NCBI GenBank assembly: GCA_039931635.1
Contig: JBDTRO010000293.1
Span: forward strand, 1-7,594
Reading direction: 5' to 3'
DNA: 7,594 bases
From: RBG-16-66-20 sp039931635
GTDB lineage: Bacteria > Pseudomonadota > Gammaproteobacteria > Burkholderiales > SG8-39
A model generated the notes under the pieces. It worked only from the letters and a program-made list of their open reading frames with translations. It ran no database searches and was not told the DNA's origin. Position 1 is the stretch's first letter, and every line of letters begins with the position of its first letter. This document shows, piece after piece, positions 1 through 5,745 of this stretch. The position numbers were made by a program, and so were the translations under genes.

Positions 1-593
1 AGCAGGGCGAGGCCTATCGCATCATCTTCATCCACGTGCCCGCCGCGTGGATGTCCATGTTCCTCTACCTGGTGATGGCCGGCTGGGCCGGGCTGGGCCT
101 GGCGCTCAACACACGGCTCTCGGGGATGATGGCGTCGGCGATTGCACCTACCGGCGCGATGTTCACCTTCGTCGCGCTATGGACCGGCGCGCTGTGGGGC
201 AAGCCGACCTGGGGCACTTACTGGGTCTGGGACGCGCGGCTCACCTCCGAACTGGTGCTGCTGTTCCTGTATCTGGGCTTCATCGCGCTCAAGGGCGCGA
301 TCGCCGACCCGGTGCGCGCGGACCGCGCCGGCGCGGTGCTGGCGCTACTCGGTGCCGTGAACGTACCGATCATCTATTTCTCCGTGCAGTGGTGGAGCAC
401 GCTGCACCAGGGAGCCTCCGTGAGCCTCACGCGAGCGCCCGCGATGGCGGCGACGATGCTGCTGGGGATGCTGCTGATGGCGCTGGCCGCGTGGATGTAC
501 AGCATCGCGGTCACGTTCGCGCGGCTGCGCAACATCATCCTCGAACGCGAACGCGACACCGAGTGGCTGCGCCTGCAGAGAACGCCCGCATGA
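1..593 (+). CDS. ccmC: Haem exporter/handling protein CcmC, 5' partial
   Basis: The inner-membrane protein CcmC works with CcmA, CcmB and CcmD to deliver haem to the chaperone CcmE on the periplasmic face. The frame is open from base 3 with no start in view; a GTG at 36-38 is an internal Val of the conserved HVPAAW motif, not the start. The visible part is 196 residues. The first conserved haem-ligand His lies at visible residue 11 (bases 33-35) and the second at visible residue 135, in a WSTLHQG motif. Their spacing equals that of His60 and His184 in the E. coli protein, so about 49 N-terminal residues are missing. Between them is the WWD haem-handling motif, WGxPxWGTYWVWDARLTSE, at about visible residues 65-83. 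Several hydrophobic helices surround it. The stop overlaps the ccmD start in an ATGA. Family assignment is firm. Confidence 0.97.
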   Translation, partial: QGEAYRIIFIHVPAAWMSMFLYLVMAGWAGLGLALNTRLSGMMASAIAPTGAMFTFVALWTGALWGKPTWGTYWVWDARLTSELVLLFLYLGFIALKGAIADPVRADRAGAVLALLGAVNVPIIYFSVQWWSTLHQGASVSLTRAPAMAATMLLGMLLMALAAWMYSIAVTFARLRNIILERERDTEWLRLQRTPA

Positions 594-706
594 GCGAATT
601 CCTGGCGATGGGTGGTTACGGCTTCTATGTCTGGGGTTCGTATGGCGTGGCGGCGCTTTGTATTTTCCTTGAAGTATTTTATTTGAATAAAAAAATAAAA
701 ACATGA
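590..706 (+). CDS. ccmD: Small haem exporter subunit CcmD
   Basis: CcmD is a tiny single-helix membrane protein that associates with CcmC and is needed to release haem-loaded CcmE from the CcmABCD complex. This 38-residue reading frame starts at the ATG overlapping the ccmC stop (ATGA) and ends in an ATGA overlap with ccmE. It has the family signature MGGYGFYVWGSYGVAA at residues 7-22, running into one hydrophobic helix (about 12-32) and a basic tail NKKIKT, which fits a cytoplasmic C-terminus. Size and position between ccmC and ccmE are typical. The last dozen codons are strikingly AT-rich (AAT, AAA, ATA, ATT, TTT) compared with the GC-rich neighbours. Small size limits homology evidence, but motif plus position make the call strong. 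Confidence 0.93.
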   Translation: MSEFLAMGGYGFYVWGSYGVAALCIFLEVFYLNKKIKT

Positions 707-1167
707 AACCACGGCACCAACGAATGATCGCCATTGCCGCGGGCGTTGTGCTGATCGCCCTTGCCACGGGCCTCGTCCTGTACGCCTTCCAGGGCAATGT
801 GGTGTTCTTCTTCAGTCCGAGCCAGGTCGCCGCAAAGGAAGTGCCGCCGGAAAAAACCTTCCGCGTCGGCGGCATGGTCGAAAAGGGCAGCCTGAAACGC
901 ATGCCCGACGGGCTCACCGTGCAGTTCATCGTCACCGATACCGCGAAAAGCATCCCGGTGACCTACACCGGCATCCTTCCGGACCTGTTCAAGGAAGGCA
1001 AGGGCGTGGTGACGCAGGGCAAACTCGGATCGGACGGCGTCTTCCACGCAAGCGAGGTACTTGCCAAGCACGACGAAAACTACATGCCGCCCGAAGCGGC
1101 GCATGCGCTGTCGAAAGCGGAAGCGGATAAGGCTGCCAGGAGCGTAGTCCCGGGAGCGCAGCGATGA
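703..1167 (+). CDS. ccmE: Periplasmic haem chaperone CcmE
   Basis: CcmE binds haem covalently in the periplasm and carries it from CcmABCD to the CcmF/H ligation complex. The product is 154 residues, normal for the family. It has a short basic N-terminus, one membrane anchor (about residues 8-29) and a periplasmic OB-fold beta domain (about 50-130). The haem-attachment motif LAKHDENYMPPE is intact, with His123 as the covalent attachment site and Tyr127 as axial ligand by family knowledge. The polar tail after residue 131 is variable in the family. The ATG overlaps the ccmD stop. There is no Shine-Dalgarno sequence; the preceding 15 nt are almost all A, so initiation probably relies on coupling and an unstructured leader. 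Confidence 0.97.
   Translation: MKPRHQRMIAIAAGVVLIALATGLVLYAFQGNVVFFFSPSQVAAKEVPPEKTFRVGGMVEKGSLKRMPDGLTVQFIVTDTAKSIPVTYTGILPDLFKEGKGVVTQGKLGSDGVFHASEVLAKHDENYMPPEAAHALSKAEADKAARSVVPGAQR
1152..1156 (+). promoter_or_regulatory. Shine-Dalgarno sequence of ccmF
   Basis: GGGAG lies 7 nt before the ATG at 1164, inside the end of ccmE. It is the clearest ribosome binding site in the ccm part of the window and supports the ccmF start that overlaps the ccmE stop. Confidence 0.6.
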
Positions 1168-3128
1168 TTCCCGAGCTCGGGCACTTCGCGCTCATCATTG
1201 CGTTCGCCATTGCGCTGGTGCAGAGCACGCTGCCGTTCCTCGGCGCCGCCAGGAAAATCCCCGGCCTCGTCGCCATCGCGCGGCCGGCTGCGCAGGGCCA
1301 GTTCATGTTTGTCGGCATGGCTTTCGTCTGCCTCGCCTGGTCGTTCTACAGCAACGACTTTTCGGTGCTGAACGTGGCGAGCAACTCCAATTCGAGCCTG
1401 CCCACCGCCTACCGGATAGCCGCGACCTGGGGCAGCCACGAAGGCTCGCTGCTGTTATGGGTCCTGATGCTGTCGGTCTGGATGCTGGCGGTGTCGGTAT
1501 TCAGCCGCAGCCTGCCCGATGACATGGTGGCGCGCATCCTGGGCGTGATGGGCCTGATCGCGGTCGGATTCATCAGCTTCATGCTCTTCACCTCCAATCC
1601 CTTCGAGCGCCTGCTGCCGGCGGCGGTCGATGGCCGCGACCTGAACCCGCTGCTGCAGGATCCGGGCATGGTGTTTCATCCGCCGATGCTCTACATGGGC
1701 TACGTCGGGTTCTCGGTCGCCTTCTCGTTCGCCATCGCAGCGCTCATCGACGGGCGGCTGGATGCGACCTGGGCGCGCTGGTCGCGACCCTGGACCACGG
1801 CAGCGTGGCTTTTCCTCACGCTCGGCATCGCACTGGGCAGCTTCTGGGCTTACTACGAACTGGGCTGGGGCGGCTGGTGGTTCTGGGACCCGGTGGAGAA
1901 CGCCTCCTTCATGCCCTGGCTGATCGGCACGGCGCTGATTCACTCGCTCGCCGTGACCGAGAAGCGCGGTGCCTTCAAGTCCTGGACCGTGCTGCTCGCC
2001 ATCGTCGCGTTCTCGCTCAGCCTGCTGGGAACCTTCCTGGTGCGCTCGGGCGTGCTGACCTCGGTGCACGCATTCGCCACCGATCCCAAGCGGGGCATCT
2101 TCATCCTCTGCTTTCTCGCACTGGTCATCGGCGGCTCGCTCTCGCTGTATGCGGTGCGTGCCCGCAAGGTCTCACCCGGCGGCAGCTTCGAATTGCTGTC
2201 GCGCGAATCCATGCTGCTCGCCAACAGCGTGCTGATGATCGTCGCCTGCGCCGCGGTGCTGCTCGGCACGCTCTATCCGCTGTTCCTGGACGCGTTAGGC
2301 CTCGGCAAGATTTCCGTCGGCCCGCCCTACTTCGAAGCGGTGTTCGCGCCGCTGATGGCGCCCGCGATCCTGCTCGCAGGCATCGGGCCGCTGGTGTCCT
2401 GGCGCAAGGGCGATTCCGCCCAGCTCCTGCGGCGCCTGCGCTGGACGGCGATCATCGTGCTCATCGCCGCGCTGTTCACGCCACTCCTCTTCGGGCGCTG
2501 GGCGCTGCTTACCAGCGCCGGCCTGCTGCTAGCGTTCTGGATCATCGGTGGCGCCCTGACCGCCTTGACGGTCAAAATCAAGTCAAACGCGAAAATCACC
2601 AGCGCTTTCGCCGGCATGCTGCTCGCCCATGCCGGCATTGGCGTCTTCGTGATTGGCGTGACCCTGGTGAAGAGTTACGAAGCGGAACGCGACGTGCGCC
2701 TGGAACCCGGCCAGTCCGCCACGCTGGGCGGCTACAGCTTCCGCTTCGAAGGCGTGAGCGAAGTCGCGGGACCGAACTACACGGCAGCCCGCGCCGGCAT
2801 TACCGTGCTGCGCGACGGCGCCACGATTGCCCTCCTGGCGCCCGAAAAGCGCGTTTATCACGTGCAGCGCAGCGCCATGAGCGAGGCCGCGATCAACTCG
2901 GGCATCACGCGCGACCTCTACGTTTCCCTGGGCGAATCCGTGGGCGACAACGCGTGGACCGTGCGCATCCACGTCAAACCCTTCGTCGACTGGATCTGGG
3001 GCGGCTGCCTGCTGATGGCGCTGGGCGGCCTTCTCGCCGCAAGCGACCGGCGCTATCGTGCGGGTGCACGACGGCCGGAGGCGGCGTCGGTGCAGGAAGA
3101 GACCATCGTCCGTAGCAGCACAGCATGA
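1164..3128 (+). CDS. ccmF: Cytochrome c haem lyase subunit CcmF
   Basis: CcmF is the large polytopic inner-membrane protein that takes haem from holo-CcmE and, with CcmH and CcmI, ligates it to the CXXCH thiols of apocytochrome c. The 654 residues match the usual length (E. coli 647). The WWD motif GWGGWWFWDPVENA is at residues 234-247. Four histidines fall where the E. coli protein has its haem ligands: His172 (in FHPPMLYMGYVG), His260, His302 (in VLTSVHAFATDP) and His489. About fifteen hydrophobic segments are visible, with a soluble periplasmic region at about residues 503-605 before the last helix. The start is an ATG overlapping the ccmE stop, preceded by GGGAG. The last 25 residues are a polar, variable tail. 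Nothing is missing. Confidence 0.98.
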   Translation: MIPELGHFALIIAFAIALVQSTLPFLGAARKIPGLVAIARPAAQGQFMFVGMAFVCLAWSFYSNDFSVLNVASNSNSSLPTAYRIAATWGSHEGSLLLWVLMLSVWMLAVSVFSRSLPDDMVARILGVMGLIAVGFISFMLFTSNPFERLLPAAVDGRDLNPLLQDPGMVFHPPMLYMGYVGFSVAFSFAIAALIDGRLDATWARWSRPWTTAAWLFLTLGIALGSFWAYYELGWGGWWFWDPVENASFMPWLIGTALIHSLAVTEKRGAFKSWTVLLAIVAFSLSLLGTFLVRSGVLTSVHAFATDPKRGIFILCFLALVIGGSLSLYAVRARKVSPGGSFELLSRESMLLANSVLMIVACAAVLLGTLYPLFLDALGLGKISVGPPYFEAVFAPLMAPAILLAGIGPLVSWRKGDSAQLLRRLRWTAIIVLIAALFTPLLFGRWALLTSAGLLLAFWIIGGALTALTVKIKSNAKITSAFAGMLLAHAGIGVFVIGVTLVKSYEAERDVRLEPGQSATLGGYSFRFEGVSEVAGPNYTAARAGITVLRDGATIALLAPEKRVYHVQRSAMSEAAINSGITRDLYVSLGESVGDNAWTVRIHVKPFVDWIWGGCLLMALGGLLAASDRRYRAGARRPEAASVQEETIVRSSTA

Positions 3129-3649
3129 TGCGTTTCCTGTTGCCGCTCGGAATCCTCGTCCTGCTGGTCGGCTTTCTCGCCGCCGGATTGACGCTCAATC
3201 CACGCGAGGTGCCCTCGCCCCTGATCGGCAAGCCGGCGCCCGCATTCGATCTGCCGATCCTGCACCAACCCGACAAGCGCTTTGTCCTCGGCGACATGCA
3301 CGGCAAGGTATGGATGCTGAACGTCTGGGCCTCGTGGTGCGTGTCATGCCGCGACGAACATCCGGTGCTGGTGGAACTCTCGAAACGCGGCGTGATGCCG
3401 ATCCTCGGCCTGAACTACAAGGACAAGGGGGAAGAGGCCACCGCCTGGCTGAAGCAATTCGGCGATCCGTATTCGCTCTCGGTGGTGGACGCCGATGGCC
3501 GCATCGGCATCGACTACGGCGTCTACGGCGTACCCGAGACTTACCTGATCGACGCCGACGGCGTAATCCGCTACAAGCAGATCGGCCCGCTCACCAGGGC
3601 GATCCTCGAGGAAAAGGTCCTGCCGCTGGCGAGGACGCTCGCGAAATGA
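3125..3649 (+). CDS. ccmG: Thiol:disulfide oxidoreductase CcmG (DsbE)
   Basis: CcmG is a membrane-anchored periplasmic thioredoxin-like protein that keeps apocytochrome CXXCH cysteines and/or CcmH reduced, drawing electrons from DsbD/CcdA. The product is 174 residues: one N-terminal signal anchor (about 3-23), then a thioredoxin fold. The active site NVWASWCVSC has cysteines at 72 and 75, followed by the acidic RDEHP segment (Glu78) that is typical of CcmG. The cis-proline loop is at Pro137 in GVYGVPETYLID. The dipeptide between the cysteines is Val-Ser rather than the Pro-Thr of E. coli. The start is the ATG overlapping the ccmF stop; a second ATG directly follows in frame (3128), so the first Met is uncertain by one residue. 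No clear Shine-Dalgarno sequence is seen, suggesting coupling to ccmF. Confidence 0.96.
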   Translation: MMRFLLPLGILVLLVGFLAAGLTLNPREVPSPLIGKPAPAFDLPILHQPDKRFVLGDMHGKVWMLNVWASWCVSCRDEHPVLVELSKRGVMPILGLNYKDKGEEATAWLKQFGDPYSLSVVDADGRIGIDYGVYGVPETYLIDADGVIRYKQIGPLTRAILEEKVLPLARTLAK

Positions 3650-4086
3650 GGATTCTATTCCTGCTGCTGTGCTGCGTTGCCGCCCTGGGAAATGCCAGCG
3701 ACATCCCGACGGAAACCCGCATCCGCAGCCTGGAGGAAAAACTGCGCTGCCTGGTCTGCCAGAACCAGACGCTCGCGGACTCGAACGCCGAACTTGCCCA
3801 GGACCTGCGTCTCAAAGTACGCGAGCAGGTCGCGGCCGGCCGCAGCGACGACGAGATCCTCGATTACCTGGTGCAGCGCTACGGCGATTTCGTGCTCTAT
3901 GAGCCGCCGTTCAAGGCGCGCACCGCGCTGCTCTGGATCGGGCCTTTCGCGCTGCTTGCCGCCGCCGCGGCCGTGCTGATCGGCATCCTCCGGCGCCGGC
4001 GCACGGCGCCGGAAGCGCTCGCGCTCACGCCTGAAGACAAGCGGCTGGTCGAGCGCGTGCTCGGGCCGGGCAGAGACACGCCGTGA
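3646..4086 (+). CDS. ccmH: Cytochrome c maturation thioredoxin-like protein CcmH
   Basis: CcmH is a membrane-anchored periplasmic protein with a reactive LRCxxC pair that handles apocytochrome c thiols and works with CcmF and CcmI. The 146-residue product starts at an ATG overlapping the ccmG stop; the frame is open further upstream, but that part is only the shadow of ccmF and ccmG. It has a cleavable-looking signal peptide (residues 1-17, ALGNA before SD), the motif LRCLVCQNQ with Cys35 and Cys38, the conserved helical segment EILDYLVQRYGDFVLYEPPF (69-88), and one C-terminal transmembrane helix (about 95-114) followed by RRRR. It corresponds to the N-terminal half of E. coli CcmH; the TPR half is the separate next gene. 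A strong hairpin lies in its 3' part. Confidence 0.96.
   Translation: MRILFLLLCCVAALGNASDIPTETRIRSLEEKLRCLVCQNQTLADSNAELAQDLRLKVREQVAAGRSDDEILDYLVQRYGDFVLYEPPFKARTALLWIGPFALLAAAAAVLIGILRRRRTAPEALALTPEDKRLVERVLGPGRDTP
3989..4013 (+). repeat. Perfect 10-bp inverted repeat with 5-nt loop inside ccmH
   Basis: TCCGGCGCCG at 3989-3998 pairs perfectly with CGGCGCCGGA at 4004-4013 around the loop GCGCA. Nine of ten pairs are G-C. It sits in the codons after the CcmH transmembrane helix, about 70 nt before the ccmI start. No T-run follows, so it does not look like an intrinsic terminator. It may be a stability or pausing element, or a by-product of GC-rich codon choice. Confidence 0.5.
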
Positions 4087-5165
4087 TCCTGTTCTATGCG
4101 ATCGCTGCCGTTCTGACTTCGGTCGCGCTGCTGTTCCTGCTGCCGCCGCTGTTGCGCAGCCGCAGCACGCCGCCCGACGCGCGCGTTGCCGCCAATGCCG
4201 CCATCTACCGCGAGCAGCTTGACGAGCTCGCCGCCGAGCTGCAGCGCGGCGCTCTCACCAGGGAAGAGTTCGAGCGCGGCAGCCGCGAAATCGAACATCG
4301 CATCGTCTCGGAGTTCGGCGTGCCGGCCGCCCCGCAACCGGCTGGCTGGCGGCCAAACACGGCCGCTGCGCTCGCGGTCGGACTGCTGGTTCCGCTCGTC
4401 GCAGCGCTGGGTTACTGGCAGCTGGGAGAGCCGCGCGCGCTGAATGCCGGCGCGGCGCAGCAGGTCGACATGAAGCAACTGCCCGCGCTGATCGAGCGCC
4501 TGTCCGCGCACCTGAAGCAGGCGCCGCAGGACGCCGACGGCTGGATGCTGCTCGCGCGCGCCCAGGCGTCGCTCAGCCGCTACGAGTCCGCCGCGCAGGC
4601 CTACGCGCGCGCGTTACAACTCCTGCCGGAGAACCGCGACCTGCTGGTGGAGTTCATCAAGACGCTCGCGCTCGCCGGGCGGACCGAATTTGAGGCCAAA
4701 AACTACGCCGGCGCCATCGACTACTGGGAACGCATCCTGCCCTTCGCCCCGCCGGAGTCCGAGTTCGCGCGCACCGTGGCAGGCAGCATTGCCGAGGCGC
4801 GGCAGCTGGGCGGAACTGCTTCGGTCTCCCTGCAAGGCGTTGTCCGCCTGGATCGGGCCGTCAAGACCAGAATTTCGCCGGGCGATACCGTATTCATCCT
4901 CGCCCGGCCCGCCGACGGCACGAAAATGCCTCTGGCGGTGGTACGCACCACGGTGGACAAACTTCCCTACGCATTCACGCTCGACGACAGCATGGCGATG
5001 GCGCCGGGCGCGAAGCTTTCCGATCACGCCAAAGTCGTCGTCGCCGCGCGCATCTCCAGATCCGGCAAGGCGGCACCGCAAAAGGGAGATATCGAGGGCT
5101 CCAGCGCGCCTGTGGCGCCCGGTGCGACCGGCGTGCAGGTCGTGATCTCGAAAACGGTCGACTGA
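4083..5165 (+). CDS. ccmI: Cytochrome c biogenesis TPR protein CcmI
   Basis: CcmI is the membrane-bound apocytochrome c chaperone of the haem-ligation complex; its TPR domain binds the apocytochrome C-terminus. The 360-residue product starts at a GTG overlapping the ccmH stop (GTGA), the only non-ATG start in the operon. It has a first transmembrane helix (about 2-22), a charged helical cytoplasmic segment with the conserved IYREQLDELAAELQRGAL stretch (41-58), a second helix (about 93-112), TPR-like helices (about 150-235, including WMLLARAQASLSRYESAAQAY and the related YAGAIDYWERIL), and the C-terminal beta domain (about 246-356) with MPLAVVR and the conserved DDSMAMAPGAKLS. The TPR region looks about one repeat shorter than I expect for the family. 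Family assignment is firm. Confidence 0.95.
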   Translation: MILFYAIAAVLTSVALLFLLPPLLRSRSTPPDARVAANAAIYREQLDELAAELQRGALTREEFERGSREIEHRIVSEFGVPAAPQPAGWRPNTAAALAVGLLVPLVAALGYWQLGEPRALNAGAAQQVDMKQLPALIERLSAHLKQAPQDADGWMLLARAQASLSRYESAAQAYARALQLLPENRDLLVEFIKTLALAGRTEFEAKNYAGAIDYWERILPFAPPESEFARTVAGSIAEARQLGGTASVSLQGVVRLDRAVKTRISPGDTVFILARPADGTKMPLAVVRTTVDKLPYAFTLDDSMAMAPGAKLSDHAKVVVAARISRSGKAAPQKGDIEGSSAPVAPGATGVQVVISKTVD

Positions 5166-5175
5166 GACTTAAAAT
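5148..5175 (+). promoter_or_regulatory. Candidate leaderless promoter for mobA-moeA
   Basis: TCGAAA (5148-5153, 4/6 match to TTGACA) and TAAAAT (5170-5175, 5/6 match to TATAAT) are separated by 16 bp. Transcription would be expected to start 6-7 nt after the -10 box, which is the A of the mobA ATG at 5182 or the base before it. No Shine-Dalgarno sequence precedes that ATG, which is consistent with a leaderless or near-leaderless mRNA. The element overlaps the end of ccmI. Confidence 0.45.
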
Positions 5176-5181
5176 CGCGGC

Positions 5182-5745
5182 ATGAACGGCGTCACGGGAA
5201 TAGTGCTCGCAGGCGGCCAGGGGCGCCGCATGGGCACCGTGGACAAGGGCCTGCAGCTGCTGCACGGCAAGCCGATGGCGGCGGCCGTGATCGAACGGTT
5301 GGCGCCGCAGGTCGACGAAATCCTCATCAACGCCAACCAGAACCTCGCGGCTTACCAGGCCTTCGGCCATCGCGTCGTGCCCGACGCGATCGGCGGATTC
5401 GCCGGTCCGCTGGCCGGTCTGCACGCAGGCCTTTGCGCCGCCAGCCATCCGCTCGTCCTGACGGTGCCCTGCGATTCGCCTTTTCTTCCTGCCGACTTGT
5501 TCACCCGGCTGAAAAACAAGCTCGCGGAATATGATCTTGCCGTCGCGAAGACCGGTGCCCAGGCACATCCGGTCTTTGTTCTTGTCAGGGCGGGAGTGCG
5601 GGCAGGCCTTGAGGGTTTTCTGTCCGGCGGCGGCAGGAAGATTGACGCGTGGTATGCCTCGCTCAACGTCGTCGAAGTGTCCTTTGACGACGAGGCGGAC
5701 GCGTTTCGCAATATCAACACGCGCGAAGAGCTGAATAGCGCATGA
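5182..5745 (+). CDS. mobA: Molybdenum cofactor guanylyltransferase MobA
   Basis: MobA is cytoplasmic and transfers GMP from GTP to Mo-molybdopterin, giving the guanine-dinucleotide cofactor (MGD) used by DMSO-reductase-family enzymes. The 187 residues form one nucleotidyltransferase (Rossmann-like) domain of normal size (E. coli 194). Visible motifs are the nucleotide-binding loop LAGGQGRRMG (9-18) followed by DKGL with Lys22, NANQN (50-54), GPLAGLHAGL (75-84), the metal-binding PCDSPFLP with Asp98, HPVF (129-132) and FRNINT with Asn179. Residue 19 is Thr where Gly is more usual (RMGGxDKGL). It begins 16 nt after ccmI, with no Shine-Dalgarno sequence and a -10-like box just ahead. The stop overlaps the moeA start (ATGA), so the two genes form a pair. 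Confidence 0.95.
   Translation: MNGVTGIVLAGGQGRRMGTVDKGLQLLHGKPMAAAVIERLAPQVDEILINANQNLAAYQAFGHRVVPDAIGGFAGPLAGLHAGLCAASHPLVLTVPCDSPFLPADLFTRLKNKLAEYDLAVAKTGAQAHPVFVLVRAGVRAGLEGFLSGGGRKIDAWYASLNVVEVSFDDEADAFRNINTREELNSA

Noticed and set aside
2565..2596. TTGACG followed by GAAAAT in ccmF as an internal promoter; TTGAC/GTCAA inverted repeat
   Set aside because: The spacing between hexamers is 20 bp, too long. The lower GC here follows from Lys/Asn codons of a cytoplasmic loop, and the repeat is only 5 bp per arm.
1805..3115. Overlapping + frame of about 436 codons inside ccmF
   Set aside because: Arg/Ala-rich, low-complexity translation with no domains; the ccmF frame explains the conservation.
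3058..3645. Upstream extension of the ccmH frame through ccmG
   Set aside because: The extension is an Arg-rich shadow of the ccmF end and ccmG. The ATG at 3646 gives a proper signal peptide and the normal ccmG/ccmH ATGA overlap.
3646..3696. Possible lipoprotein signal in CcmH (LLLCC)
   Set aside because: The residues before the Cys do not fit a lipobox, which needs a small residue directly ahead of it; an ordinary signal peptide ending at ALGNA fits better.
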